Below, in pieces: positions 44,512 through 56,686 of a stretch of 64,000 nt of DNA. Position 1 is the stretch's first letter, and each line of letters opens with the position of its first letter. Position numbers and translations under genes: made by a program. The notes under the pieces are model-generated. The model ran no database searches and was not told the DNA's origin. It saw only the letters and a list, made by a program, of their open reading frames with translations. The DNA is taken from NCBI GenBank assembly GCA_022606135.1, contig JABYQN010000005.1, positions 2,356,001 through 2,420,000 of the forward strand, written 5' to 3'. This DNA comes from Fomes fomentarius. Its lineage: Eukaryota; Basidiomycota; Agaricomycetes; Polyporales; Polyporaceae.

Positions 44512-45859
44512 TCACGAGAAGATGTGGCACCCCGCAAAATCCTGCTCGACGGGACACGTCAGTCACACATTCCTCAGCATTGAAGACAAGAGTGTGCTAC
44601 TCACATCTGCAGGATCATTGAACCTCAGCCCCATATCGAGCCCCGAGATTGACTTCATCTCCTCCTCGGTGAGCTTGAACTTCGTACTCTCGAGATTCTC
44701 GCGATACTGCTGCTCGGTGTCGCTCTTCGGAATGACCGCGAGCCCCCGCTGGGTGGCCCATCTGAGGACAACCTGCGCTGGAGTCGCTTCGTGCGCCTTA
44801 GCGATGGACGTGATCATCGGATGGGCGAAGAGCGGCTGTGCTTGCAGCGACTTGGGCGTGTTCAGCTCGCGGAACCCAAGCGGGCCAAACGACGAGTACG
44901 CAGTCACGGCTAGGCCCTGTGACTTTGCGTACTGCACAGCACGCTCCTGTACATTGTACGGGTGGATCTCTGTGTGACACGTCACGCGAGGTAGCAGCGT
45001 GTGTGAGCGAAGCTGTGCTAAGGCGTGCTAGCGTGTGACAGGCGTACCTATCTGCAGGACGGATGGTTTGATCCTGGCGTACGTCATGAGGTCCATGAGC
45101 AAGCTACTGCTCATATTCGAGACGCCAAGGTGCTTGAGCAACCCGAGGTCGACGAGCTCCTCGAGCGCCTGCCACGTCTCCCTTAAGGGTACGGGGTCGT
45201 GCTTGACCTGGCTCTTTCCGTCGAAGAACCACCCGGGCGGATAGCGCTCATCAGGGGAGACGTATTCCAGGGATATCGCTGCAAGGAACACACATAGACA
45301 GTTGCCTGTCAGTCCTGAAGCGTGCGCACAGAGAGGGGAAGAGGACGCACGGAAATGCAAGTAGTATATATCAAAGTAGGACACGCCCCAGTCATGAAGC
45401 GAGCGCTCGACCGCCTCTCTGACATGTTCCTTGCGGTGGAACGTGTTCCAGAGCTTGGAGACGACCCAGACGTGCTCGCGCGCGATAACGTCGAGGTCGA
45501 TTGCGCGGCGGAGACCCTCACCGCACTCCTTCTCGTTTCCATAATCTGTTCATCCACGTTCGAGTCCACAAACCCAATCGCACAATCGCGTCCCCAATCA
45601 CAACCACAACAGCCACCGCGACAGCACACGCACATCCAAGTGCAGAAGGTTCCCACAGCACGTCAGTGTATCGGGTATAGAGGGGCGGTGGAAGAAGAGC
45701 ACACGCACCGCACGCGCTGTCGATCAGCCTGTAGCCGAGCTTGCAGCCGGTGTATACGGCTTCGGCAGCTTTGTCACCATTGTGCTTCCAAGTACCCATG
45801 CCAATCTGGGGCATCTCCTCGCCATCTCTGAGAAATATGGCGGGTGAGTAGTACGGCAT
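44512..45859 (-). CDS. aldo-keto reductase, D-xylose reductase type
   Basis: NAD(P)H-dependent cytosolic reductase. Five exons: 45709-45859, 45351-45545, 45048-45278, 44605-44969 and 44512-44541, 323 aa, the usual length for AKR2-type xylose reductases. The catalytic tetrad is complete: Asp47 in RLIDSAC, Tyr52 in DYGNEKECG, Lys81 in WVVSKLW and His114 in YYLHFP. The family pattern continues with LLKHLGVSNMSSSLL, the EIHPYNVQ motif, and the cofactor-binding IPKSDTEQQYREN, where the Lys-Ser and the Arg would contact an NADPH phosphate. The last exon has only nine sense codons, ending in CHIFS. Likely substrates are pentoses and other aldehydes, with xylose to xylitol the best guess. The enzyme class is secure; the substrate is inferred. 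Confidence 0.92.
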
Positions 45860-46551
45860 TGTGTGACTGTCGCAACCAAAGCAAAGGGGCTGTGCAGTGA
45901 GCCTGGTTAAGAGATTGGGTTAGATAGAGAGGTTGAATTGCTAGGACAGCTGGTGGGTGTAGCAGCTGTAGCTATCGCGAGCGGGAGTATGATGGTGTTG
46001 AGAATGTGAAGTCCACGTTCATCACTTCCAAGTTATATACCCAGAACCTGCAGAACTAGAACTCGATCGGTCGTCCAACGTTCACAGAAGGTTTGAGAGC
46101 GACTGGCCGAGCCAGGCGTCCGAGGCCTGAACCTGCATCGCGTCGAGGGAAGCGGCGGGAGACGAGACAGAGACCACGAAGAATGCCTGCCGCCGTGCTC
46201 CAGAGCCGACGAGGGTGGCCGCAGCCAGTGCCCAGATGGTAGCCATGGACCATGATATGACGAGCCGAAAACACTTCACTGCTTCCGATGACTGGAGAAT
46301 ATGCGTGTCGGAGTGGTGGCGGAAGTCAGCGCTCCTGCGCACTGTCTCCCGGGCTTTCCCGACCGCACATGACCTTGCGAACTTGAAACGAAAACCTCTG
46401 CTGCTAGATTATCGGCTTCGTGATGCAGTCGCAGGCACGTTGTTTCTGTCAAGAGTTTTGAGACACACTGGACGGTGCATTGTACCAAACATCCAAAAGA
46501 TGAGTATGTAAAGGATCAGTACAAGGAACAGAATGTCAAGCAGCATTTGCA
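45860..46551. other. intergenic, aldo-keto reductase promoter
   Basis: Promoter region of the reductase and the 3' end of PEX5. No additional gene was seen. Confidence 0.5.
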
Positions 46552-49395
46552 TCACGCCATGTGGAAGTTCTGACGGAACGCTGCTCGTGAAACCAGTAGT
46601 TAGTAACGGATACATATCCGAGATCGAGTAAGCACGAACTTTCCAAGTCCCACTGGTCGCACAGCGTCGCGAGGTCAATCCGTTGCATATGTAGACAGCA
46701 TGTCTTCAAGCTGTCCCATAGCGCATACTCGGTGACGCCCCGCTTGTCCTCCTTTGAACCGGGATCGCGTATGCTGTCGCTGTCCTGTAGGAGTAGCGCA
46801 TCAAGTATATGCTGCGCAGCCTCCTCGTACCGCTGATGCACGAGCAGCGATACGCATCGGGGAGAAAGAAAAGAAGCATCCGTCGCGTAAGTGGAGATGG
46901 TCAGGGTTGACTAAAGGGGTTACGACTTACGCGTAGGTTCGTACAGGATATCCCCAAATTGAACCTGACGACCCCCATGTTAGCATGGATTTGCCGTAAA
47001 TTTGGCGTCGGAAATGACTAACCTTGCCCTGATGTAGCCAGGGTTCAGCTCCAGGGCAGTATAGTAATACTGCAGTGCCTCATCGGGATGACCACTGTTC
47101 GCGAGAGTTGCACCAACCCGGTTATAGAGTAGCCAGTCCTGCATCCAGAATATGAGTCAGCAAATCAATAGATTCCAGGATGTCCCCCAGCAAACCCGGG
47201 ACGTGGCCGTATTGCGGTGGAATACGTACATCCGGGCGCACAGCAAGCGCTGTCATGAAACAGTCTCGAGCCTTGGAATAGTCCTGTAATAGCAACACGA
47301 CGATCAGTCGAGCCATACATGACCCCTTCACCATCCGAATGGCATAGAAAACACGGATGACGCACCTCGTTGGTATTTAGTAGCACAGCAAGCGCGATCT
47401 GGATGTCCGCATCGATATCCATGCCCGCGTTCTCGCGTACGATGCTCATCAAGCACTGCATCATGTTCGTCAACTTCTCGCTCGGCCGAGCTTCCACAGG
47501 CTCAGGGTTGAGTGCGCGGAATTGCGCGACAGCGGCCGAGTACCGCTCATTGCGTTCCAACCATTCGCGTATAGAGTTATAGGCCGCCGAGCGGTTTCCC
47601 TCGTTGGTATGCGAGATCGCGAGCGCGAGCCAGGAGGCAAGGTGCGTGGGATCGAGTTCGATTGCGCGGCGTAAGGCCTGTATAGCCTTCTGCTCACGTT
47701 CGTTCTCTTGCTGCTTCACGCCGAGCTCATACCAACGCGCTGCATCTGTGGGATCGCGCTGTACAGCAGCTTCCATCTCGAGAACACTCTATCACCCCGA
47801 TCGCGATTTCATCAGTATCAGTGCAAAAAGGTAGTCCATCGGGATCAGGTACGACATACCTCGTAGAGCGTCTGTGAATAACCGCCGTGTGCAGTATGAT
47901 GTTTGGTGCGAGACGCTTCTCCGCGAAGATAGGGGTTATTCTCAATAAACTGATAGTTTGATAGCGGTCTCAATCCGCTTGCTGTAGCCTCAAACGCGTC
48001 CCAGTCTCGCTGCAGATTCGCCCACTCTGCTTGCTGAGGTTCGAACAGAGTCGAGGGCACGTTCTGCCGCTGTGAGCTCGCTGCCTGCATCGCGATGTAT
48101 TCTTCGTTCTCCCGGCGGAAATAAGCGTCATTGGGGTCCTCCTGGCGTGTCGCTCCGACCTCATCGGAGGTTTGTTGTTCTAAAGGGACTATTGTGGGCG
48201 TGGCCGTGGCGGGTCGTTGCAAGACGTTCCCAGCGGGCGATACTGCGCGTCCCTTGCCTTTCGAGTCAACAGAAGACTGTACGCCGCCGAACGACTCAGA
48301 CCGCTGGACCATATCATTGCCTTCCACAGTCACTTCACCATCACGTAACTGGCGCATAAGTCCCATGAACGCGCTGTTCTTAAACTTCGGGTTCGATTCG
48401 TTCTTCACCGTGTCGATGAGAAGGCCTGCCGTGCGCGCGAGCTCGTCCGCATCGTGGGCCTGCGCCCGCGAAGATGCCTCGGCGACCGTCTCGGGCCCCA
48501 CGGGAAGGACCTGCGCGCTGTCTACTGAGTTCAACGAGAGCTCTTGTGACCGGAATTCTTGATCCCATTTGGCAACTGGAAGGACAGGGTATGATGAGCA
48601 CGGGAGGGAACAGGGTACTTCTATTGCTTCCACCGACCATCGATTTGGGGTTTAACTTGGAATAACCCCGCCTGAACCCCGGCCATCGGTGTGAAGTGTG
48701 TGGCACTCATACTCATGGAAGGCCCCCAAGACATGCCTACGACTATGGCGTCAGTTAATTTCAATTTCCTTCCGCTTTTGTGAGACGTACTGGACATCAA
48801 GGTGTTCGGTGCGGTTTGCGGCATGACAGGTACGTTCTGTTCGACTGACATCGGTGTTCCCTGGCGCTGAGCACTCTGACTTGCCTGGGAGCTGAACACA
48901 GATGGACCTGGCTGCTGGAGGAAATCTGCGGCCCAGGCGGCCGGGCCAGCTTGAAGGGGAGGTGATTGAATAGGCGACTGTGCATGCGCGGGTGTTTGCG
49001 AGTGCGAAGCAGGCAGAGTGTGGTGAAGAGTGGAGAGGTCATATGCGGACGGAGACTGCATCATTGGGGCAGGAGAGGACGCAGAGGAAAAGAACCTGGC
49101 GGCATCTTGGTTTACGCCAGGTGTCGTGGAATATTGACTGCGAAACGCCTGCATACGGTCAGTCCCTTCAGCAGTCATGTCAGCCTAACGGTTTGCGCAC
49201 CTCTTTCGAGGAACCTGCACGACCTGCCCCGAACTGGTCCTATTACCACCCAAACGACTCAGCAATCGTCGCAAGACCAATAGCTGATCAACATACTTGC
49301 TGGATGCCTCTATCCTGATCGAACCGTTTCGAGAGCCCCTGGAGTGGATTGGAGGGGCCACATTCGGCTCCATTTACGAGCATAGGCAGAGACAT
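46552..49395 (-). CDS. PEX5: peroxisomal targeting signal 1 receptor PEX5
   Basis: Cytosolic and membrane-cycling receptor that imports PTS1 (SKL-type) proteins into peroxisomes. Eleven exons: 49297-49395, 49201-49239, 48791-49148, 48638-48742, 47860-48575, 47366-47788, 47230-47283, 47023-47138, 46931-46964, 46640-46832 and 46552-46580, 721 aa. The N-terminus has the conserved Cys12 in MLVNGAECGPSNPLQGLSK, the site monoubiquitinated for recycling in other fungi. WxxxF docking motifs include WAADF and WDQEF. The region ENNPYLRG precedes the TPR domain at about residue 440. The TPRs include DPTDAARWYELGVKQQENE, AIELDPTHLASWLALA, DWLLYNRVGATLANSG and ALELNPGYIRARFNLGISC. The last junction gives the typical end RQNFHMA. 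I saw no protein in this window with a clear C-terminal PTS1. Confidence 0.94.
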
Positions 49396-49954
49396 CGTGC
49401 AGAATGAGCAGAAACGAGGTAGCGACAGAGAAGGGAGGCGTGTTTGTTGACAATGTCTGTCCGAGACCACTGCAGTCGGGACTCGGATGCGTTACACAGA
49501 CGCCCGTGATTGACCCGTTACCAGATGGCACGTGAATTGCCTTTTCCAGCTAATTCTGGTTAGTCCTGAACCTAGAATTTGCCACACCTCCAGTTCCCTC
49601 ACAGGTTTATCTATGATCGGCACGTCTTAACCATCACCGCACAATGAGAGTGCAGTGCAAATAGGAGGTCCAGCCTCTTTGCGGAACTAATGCGGCTCAA
49701 AGACATTGCGCATCGACACTCCGGCGTCTTGTTTCGAGAACGACGTCAGGGTCAACTGCGCACTGTGCCAGTGCCCATATCATTATGTAGACCGAGCATG
49801 ATTTAACAGTGTACAGCAGGTGACATGCAGTGATACAAACAACATTATGACAATGGAAAGCACAGGTAACGTACTAAGTAGCGAAGGGGATAGTGCAAAC
49901 AACAGGGCAGAGAACGAATGGCGACGTTGGGGGTGCAGCAGACGTCAGGAAACG
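49396..49954. other. intergenic, PEX5 promoter
   Basis: PEX5 upstream region and the 3' end of the F-box gene. No coding or RNA feature was recognised. Confidence 0.5.
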
Positions 49955-51160
49955 TCAACAAAACACCGTCCGCCTACTTTCGTGAACACATCGAAGTATG
50001 TCCCGGGCGTGCAAACCGACCATCCGAGCCTCGACGAACGGCTTGATCAACTCGCGCAACATGAATCCGTCGACGATGTGGACGATGACACGACGGAGTG
50101 ATGCAAACCGCTCGTGGCCCAAGATCTGTGCGATGCACACCCAGTCGAGGTTGTTCATGTCGACTTGTCCCGCTCGGAGAGCCCTCACGATGAGTTTGAC
50201 GCGTCGCAGCTTGGGCGCGGGGAGCGTGTTGAGGAGCAGCGGAACGTAGAACAAGTGGTTCGTCACATGCTCCGGAGGGGAGAGCTTGACCTCAAGATCG
50301 AAAAGCGTCAACTTGGAACAACTCTCGAGCGTCAGCGGGAAGTCGTGTGCATCTGTGTGTGGATGCTTAGCGATAGTTGCAGAGGGTAAACAGGCACAGA
50401 GCTACTCACTCCAACCATCGAAACTGCTGGAACGTATCCCAAGATCGAGTTCTCGTAAATTCACTCCAACGACCTTCAGAAAGGTGTTGAACGCCACAAG
50501 GCAATCGCTCTTAAGCCGAACTTTGACAATCGATAGGTTCGTATATGCACCGGGGAAAGCAATGAGCGTCGAAACGACCGCAAATGTCGCAGGCTCGTGG
50601 TACTCGCCCCCAGCCAAAGAGAGCGACTGTAGATCAGGGTGCCCTTTAAAGGGGACCGGAATCGCTTCGCCCGACACGAGCTGGCAGCGGTCGATGTCGA
50701 CGTTCTTGAGATTCGGCATACTTTGCAGGAACGCCGTGAACCCGTTTGAATCGTCTGATACGCAGTCACGTAGACTCAGCTGCTGCACAGACAACCTGGT
50801 TTGTTCGAGCCAGGCGTTGATCCAGGGATTCGACGTATGCATGTCGACCGCGCGCAGTAGGATGACCGCCGTCGGGCGTGGTAGGTTACGGGGTGGTTTC
50901 GGTAGCCAATCGATGTTTTGGATGGTCAGATGACGGATGTGGTCGACGAATTCCGGATGCTTGATAGCTGTAAAACAATACGAAGCTATATTCTTCATGT
51001 CTAAAGAAACCACACTGAACATGTTCCGTTGAGCCTGGTTGGTCCACTGGCGGCATGTAAGACTACATGCACGAAGCGACCCGTGATCGCCGCGCAGGCA
51101 ATCGAGGACGACGAGATGAAGCTCAGCAGGAAGGTCCTGGATGGAGGTAACAGGAGCCAT
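49955..51160 (-). CDS. F-box-like protein with LRR-like C-terminal region
   Basis: Two exons: 50410-51160 and 49955-50352, 382 aa. The N-terminus carries an F-box pattern: IQDLPAELHLVVLDCL followed by LRACSLTCRQWTNQAQ. F-boxes bind Skp1 and so recruit substrates to SCF ubiquitin ligases. The remainder has irregular leucine-rich strand-turn units (VQQLSLRDC, MPNLKNVDIDRC, HPDLQSLSLAGG, VNLRELDLGIR), as in the large F-box families of mushroom-forming fungi. Many of those are lineage-specific and of unknown target, so I give no substrate. The start was taken at the first ATG with a good context; the frame stays open a little upstream. Confidence 0.8.
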
Positions 51161-51514
51161 GGCAGTGAGGTGGCGCACCGAAGCGGTGATGGTTGGAGGA
51201 AGGAGATCGACGAGGAAGAGGGAGGATGATATAGCGGAGTCACAAAGGCAGCGACTAGACCAAGTCGCTCAATGTCCTATGCCCTTTGAACAGCCTTACC
51301 AATAGAACCATGACAACTGGCCATAGCCTGACCAAAGCGGATGGAGAGCCACCGTGGCAGACGCAAAGAAGGATGTTGAATGAATCGATGTTGCTAATAC
51401 ACTGTGGTCTATCCTCGTACAGCATTGTCATCTACCTGCCACAAAACATGGCCTTGCCTCACACAGCCATCGTCAACATGCGTCATATGATACACGCGAG
51501 AGATACTCACCACT
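51161..51514. other. intergenic
   Basis: F-box promoter and CDC26 3' region. Nothing else was recognised. Confidence 0.5.
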
Positions 51515-51745
51515 TCACCGCAGACCGAGTCGCTCATCCCGCGTCATTGCCTCTCTTTTCTTCTTCTGCTCCTCAGCATGATGGTATGGCATCGAGGGCG
51601 CGGCCGCGGCCTTTGCCTGCGCAGGTGTGAGGGGTACACCCGGTTTGATACCAAGCTTTTCATTCTTCTGGCGTATGAGCGCATCACGGACTTGCCGGAC
51701 GTCTGCATCCGTCATATAGAGCGTCGTCGGCTCCCTTCGTATCAT
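51515..51745 (-). CDS. CDC26: anaphase-promoting complex subunit CDC26
   Basis: A small intronless gene of 76 aa. The N-terminal MIRREPTTLYMTDADVRQV matches the CDC26 (APC12) signature MxRRxPTxLxL, which inserts into the TPR groove of APC6/Cdc16 and stabilises it. A charged helix with KNEKLG and an Ala-rich stretch follow, then a basic end (HHAEEQKKKREAMTRDERLG). The frame is open upstream to about 51940, but only the Met at 51745 gives the conserved CDC26 start. The gene lies head to head with PRA1, with 296 bp between the start codons. Confidence 0.82.
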   Translation of the reverse strand: MIRREPTTLYMTDADVRQVRDALIRQKNEKLGIKPGVPLTPAQAKAAAAPSMPYHHAEEQKKKREAMTRDERLGLR

Positions 51746-52041
51746 AACTGCTTCCGTCGATGAAATTCGTAGGATCGGGGCGTGCTGTGCGCTGGCTGCG
51801 GGGGGGAGGAAGGACGAGGATGGAAACAATGGCAGGAGTGGCACTGCGCACAATTGAGAGAGACGCGACTGCGGGCGCAGGCGCCCTCCACGCAACGTAT
51901 GCATACAAAACACACCTCCACGCAACAACTCCGACCTCACATTTTTTGCTTTCCGCCTCCCGCTCCCTCAGCCGGCTGCACTCTGCACATAACTGTATCT
52001 GACTAGCTTCCAATCATCTTTGTTGCGCGAAACAAACCAGC

Positions 52042-53089
52042 ATGGAGACCCTCCTCCGCGTCACTGACACACTCAAGTCCTTCCGGGTCCGTCTCGCACA
52101 TCTTCGCGCAAACGTGTTCTTCCAACTCATCTCTCGCGCCCGCCCATTCCATGCTATAGGAAACTCGCCTCAGCGCACTTCGCTCTCCTGCAGAGTTCTT
52201 CGACTACAACCGCGTCTCGCGGCCGGCTGACCTCAACCAAGCAACACATGTGTGCCCACCTTCCTCACTTTCGCGTACCTAACAATATAGCTCACCTGTG
52301 GCGTGCCGCGTCATATAGCGGATATCTTACAACACTCGCTACTTTTCAGGTACGTTTTCCGACGTCACACTTTTGTTGGACCCCGGCACTGAGATCACGT
52401 ACGCAGGCAACTATGGCCTGGTTGTCGCCCTTCTTGCGGTATACGCCGTGTACGTAGAAGCTGTTCATGCCAACCAAGCGTGAGGACTGAACAATGAACA
52501 CAACAGTATCACAAACTATTATCTCATCTTCGCCGTCCTCTTCCTTGTCGGCGGGTTTACCGCAATCAACCGATTCGGTTCGTCATACCCACTCATCTTT
52601 GCCGTCCTTGTCTGACCTTCTGCAATCTGACCACCCACCCGTCACCGAACTGTCAACCATGGCACCGCACAACCTGACGAACTTGTCACCACTGACATCG
52701 CGGTTGTTGTTGCGCTTATCTATCCACCACTCATTTCCCTACTAAACAATCGCCCTACCGGCCACATTCTACCCGCTCTCCACCGCTCGATCCCCTTCCA
52801 TCATCCATCCCTCACATCCTATCTCCACCGGCCCAACTTCCATCGCCACTCACGCACGGCGACCGTCACCACAGCTCCCGACCCAATTCAAGTCGGCGAG
52901 AACACGGTCACTCAGAAGTCGCTCTACACTGGCCTCTTCGTGATTGGCATCCCCCTCCTCTGGTTCGCCTCCCCTTTCAGCACCGTCTTCTGGCTCATCG
53001 GCGCCTCCTCCGTCCTCATCCTCGGACACGCCACCATGATGGAGCCGGGTATCGAGAGCGAGTATGCCCAGGTCCAGGACAGCGTCTAA
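52042..53089 (+). CDS. PRA1/YIP3 family prenylated Rab acceptor
   Basis: Small multi-span membrane protein of the ER-Golgi system that binds prenylated Rab GTPases. Six exons: 52042-52086, 52160-52249, 52319-52349, 52407-52449, 52507-52577 and 52875-53089, 164 aa. The N-terminal half has RSPAEFFDYNRVSRPADLNQ, typical of the family. Two hydrophobic hairpins follow: GLVVALLAVYAVITNYYLIF with FLVGGFTAINRF, and LYTGLFVIGIPLLWF with STVFWLIGASSVLILGHA. The end is MMEPGIESEYAQVQDSV. The fifth intron is 297 nt, several times longer than the others. Exon 1 ends at a weak donor (CGG/GTCCGT), chosen because it yields the conserved FR/ETRLSALR junction. Confidence 0.87.
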
Positions 53090-53661
53090 GCCTGTGCGTT
53101 CGAAACTTGGGAGTAGGGAGACTGCGGGGCTGTTGGAGTTGTGGAAAGTCTGGAGCGGGGTGGTTGGTGAGTTACATCCTGCCTTCGGTGTAGATAGACC
53201 CTCGGACAGTTCGCTTTTTTTGATCCACCTGGCACATTCTCTATGTTATTCTCCTTCGCTACTTTGATCTTGCAACCAAACCCCTCTTGGCCTTCGGCTC
53301 TTCAAAATCGGAATGGGAAGCGCAACGAAACGTATGCAATCATGGACTCGGAGGGCACACCGCAGCCCGGCCATTCCTTAATTCATTTCTCCGCCGCCAT
53401 CGTCGCTACTGCAGTCCGACAGATGGGGCGGGTTGTATACAGTGAGTAATAAGTCGTACAAAGTCCAGCGTCAGCAGAACGGCAAGAATGGTACGGTTAC
53501 GGACGATAGCGATGAGAGCGTGAGGAACCGATACATGAAGTGGGCAGACCAGAGAGACGGGGGGCAGTTGTTGGAATTGAGTAACGTCGGGGGAGAAGAA
53601 AAGGGAGTGAAGGATGGTGGTGGCAGGGTGTAAGGGGTAAGGGGGCAATGTTAAGCGTCGA
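53090..53661. other. intergenic, convergent 3' ends
   Basis: Between the 3' ends of PRA1 and ERT1. No coding signal was recognised. Confidence 0.5.
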
Positions 53662-56600
53662 TTAGATTAATGGCAACCATTGCCCTGTCATAGTAGACCG
53701 AGGTCAGAAGCGCATGCTCGAGGGGGCAAGTCGATGTAACACGCACCGATAACTAAACTCGGGAGGTCCATGATATCCCTGCGTATTGAGAAGCAGAATG
53801 TGCACGGCACAGGCGCGCCGTTGGGTTTGAGTAGCACACAGTGCGAGTACACCGACTGCGTCGTGTTCTCGAACGCATGGTTCGCAAAGTTCTCCCAGTA
53901 CTCGACCACCGACTGGTTCTCGAACAACTGCTCGTACCAGTGAGCATCTCCACTTTCACATTGGCGTGAGGTCACGAACGCACCTCATAAATATACTTTC
54001 TCCTCCCCACGAGCTCCTCGCGCTCCCAGCCCGTGAGCATACAAAACTCCGGGCCCACGAGGCAAATCTCACCCGTGCGGCGCCACGCGACCGTCGGGGT
54101 ACCAGAGAACGAAACGAGCTTGTCGAGCTCGATGAGCGAGCGCTGGAAGCACTTCTCGACGAACACCTCGTCCTCCTCCGTCATCGGCATTTGCAGCGCG
54201 ATGAACGACGGCCGTACGATCGCCAGCGCGCGCACGATCCGCAAGATGTCGTTCTTGTCGAACCTGAATGTCGTAAGCGTGCCGGAGCGAGCGAGGGCCG
54301 AATAGTGAGGGTGAGAGACAGTAACGAGAATCCCAGTGTAAGTGAGATGGATCGAGAGACGACGAGGACCAGACCCGGAGAGAGTGAAGTGTACGTCATG
54401 GATAAACGAATTATGTCGTTGCCGAATTTGATTGCAGCACAGCATTCGCGGACAAGGTTGACGGGAAATCGCAAGAAGCACCCCGACGAATATACAAGTC
54501 CGTGTGTGCACCAGGGGCGACGCCGGCATCAACCGTCCAAGTCAAAATATCAAAAACGCAAACGTGGTCAGCCGCTGCGATTCATTCCAACAGCACGAAG
54601 AACATCGCCACCCACCTCCGGCTCATGTGCTTCATCAAGAAGTGGTACCCTTCCGTGTAGTCGTACCCCTTCGTGACGTTTCGGTACACGCTCTGCACCG
54701 CGCTCTCCGACGTCGGCGTCGACAGCGACGGCGTCCATCCGCTCATGCGTCCCAGCGTAGGCGAACTGATGATTGTGCGCCGCGGTCGGACCAAGAACGA
54801 CTGCGGTGGGGACTGATAACTGCTCGGAGCACCAGAAGCCGCTTGCGTCGATGTCGAAGCCTGCGCCGGACCCTGTGCTGGGGCGCGGTCCGCAGCGTAG
54901 TCTGGATACTGTAATTGTCCTGACGACCCAGCTTGCGGCGCATACGCAGCGGGGTAGCCTGTCGTATTTGGTGCTACGTATTCAGAAGAGACAGTGCCGC
55001 CGGATGTTGAAGCAGAGATCGTGTCTGACGGTTGGATCGCGAGCGGTGGTTGTTCGCCATATCCTGGCGCACCGGGTGCGACATACCCTGACTGTCCGGT
55101 TGCAGGCGCATATTGACCTGCGACCGGCTCTGCAGGCCAGGCTGCGTTAGAGAGTCCAGACGACTGTGCTGGTGCAAACGTCGACCCCGTTACCGGTTGG
55201 CCGGGTGCAGCGTGTGTTGCCGCGGGTGACCCGCCTGACCCAGAATCTGGAGATCCACCGAGAATCGCAGAAAGGATTGAGTACTCGAGGTTCGCGGCTT
55301 CAGCAGGAATGCCAAACGAGCCTGCCGGGTTGTACACTGGGAACATCGCGTCAGGCGATATATACTGTTGCTGAGGGGCTGTTGGGTCGGCAGAAGGAGG
55401 CGGGGGTGGGGGCGGTGGTGCTATAGCATGGTGCGAGTGAGCGGGACAAGAACGGTTAAGAAGTCGACGAAGTTTTACGTTGCACAGTGGGTTCCGCGCT
55501 CTTTGATGAACCTTCACCAGATTTCGAGCGTTTGAGGGCCTCTATTATGAGGCACAAGTGTTAGGCTGACACACACCTAAGGAGGAGATCATGTGAGTAC
55601 TCGCCTAACTCTTCCTCGTCCAGAAGATACTTCGCCTTCTTGCGATGACCTTCTGTGCAATTATCTGCCATACCACGCTTTATACAGCGCTGACATGGTC
55701 GAGCTGTAGATAGGCTGATCAGTATCCGTGACCGGAGTAGTCGTGTGAGAGAGATGAGTGTAGCGCTGAAAGGGACATGGACCAGGATCTTCTCGTATAG
55801 AAAGCACGAGAACGGGTTCATAACTCGGACACACGACGTCGGCTAGTGAGCATGCTCTGAATGCGCCACTAATGCCGGGAATGTGGAGCGTCAATATGTC
55901 CATTAGGGCGACGGTGTTTCGCATAGGTCTATCACATATTCCCGCTCAGTAGCCTCTACCGCCGGAAGACAGCTATAGCCCCGATGGGATAGCGCGCAAG
56001 AAGGTAAGAGAGGCGAGCACGAAAATTATGCGTGTACACGCATTAACTGGACGCGCATCACAGCACGAGCAGTGCTGTTCTCGTTGTATGCGCGGATAAC
56101 GGGCGCGAAGATGCAAGAGATGATAAAAAAAAAGGGGATACCTTTTCCATACGCGGCGGGCACAACTGTCCAACAGACCTAGGTTGGGTTCACTGCGGCC
56201 ATAGAATACGGTGAAACGCGGGTGGCACGAGTGTGGAAGTGTGCCAGGTGTGATGACGTTATGAATGTACGGCCGGCCTCCCAAGTTCGAACAAACGCTG
56301 AGCATTGGACAACACCGGCTGCGTTCAGTGCTCAGCGTTGGAGAGCAGGTGCAAGCGCATATGGCTAGCAAAGGTACCACGACTGAACACTTACAGTCGT
56401 CGCAAGTGAGATGTGCCTTCTGGCAATGAAAACATGCCCGATTCGCCTTTTTCTTCTTCGGGCCGTCGCGTGTCCTCGTTTGTGAGCCCGCGTCGCCGTT
56501 GTCAGTGGAGTCGCCAGTACGCTTGCGTTTGGCTGTGTGCTTCTTGGCTGAGCCAGAGGGTACGGGAGTGCTGTTCTCGGAGTTGGAGGAGGAGGAGGAG

Positions 56601-56686
56601 GGGAGAGACGGGTGATGTGAGACTGGAGGTAGGCTCATAGCGGGAGCGAGAGGAGGAAGGTCGGTAGAGGAGTGCATGATGGTCAT
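53662..56686 (-). CDS. ERT1: Zn2Cys6-PAS transcription factor, ERT1/AcuK type
   Basis: Nuclear regulator of gluconeogenesis and respiratory metabolism in related fungi. Seven exons: 56395-56686, 55605-55703, 55479-55541, 54616-55420, 53984-54263, 53747-53927 and 53662-53684, 580 aa. The zinc cluster reads ACFHCQKAHLTCDD then SRPCQRCIKRGMADNC, with all six Cys. It is followed by EGHRKKAKYLLDEEELEALK, the ERT1-type linker. A Pro/Gly/Ser-rich middle region leads to the conserved GYHFLMKHM and a PAS-like domain (LVGPEFCMLTGWEREELVG...YIYE). The end is VIGQWLPLI. The first intron (55704-56394) is 691 nt and cuts the zinc cluster in two. The second intron begins with GC (TTAG/GCGAGT), because only that choice restores EEELEALK. 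An alternative start Met is at 56677. The gene is divergent from MTQ1. Confidence 0.9.
55704..56394 (-). other. 691-nt first intron of the ERT1-like gene with inverted repeat
   Basis: The donor is ACT/GTAAGTG and the acceptor CTACAG. Most introns in this window are 45-65 nt, so this one is more than ten times longer. An 11-bp perfect inverted repeat (AACGCTGAGCA at 56294-56304 and its complement at 56329-56339) encloses a 24-nt loop. A run of ten A on the plus strand lies near 56126-56135. No coding sequence or C/D box was recognised in it. Confidence 0.6.
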
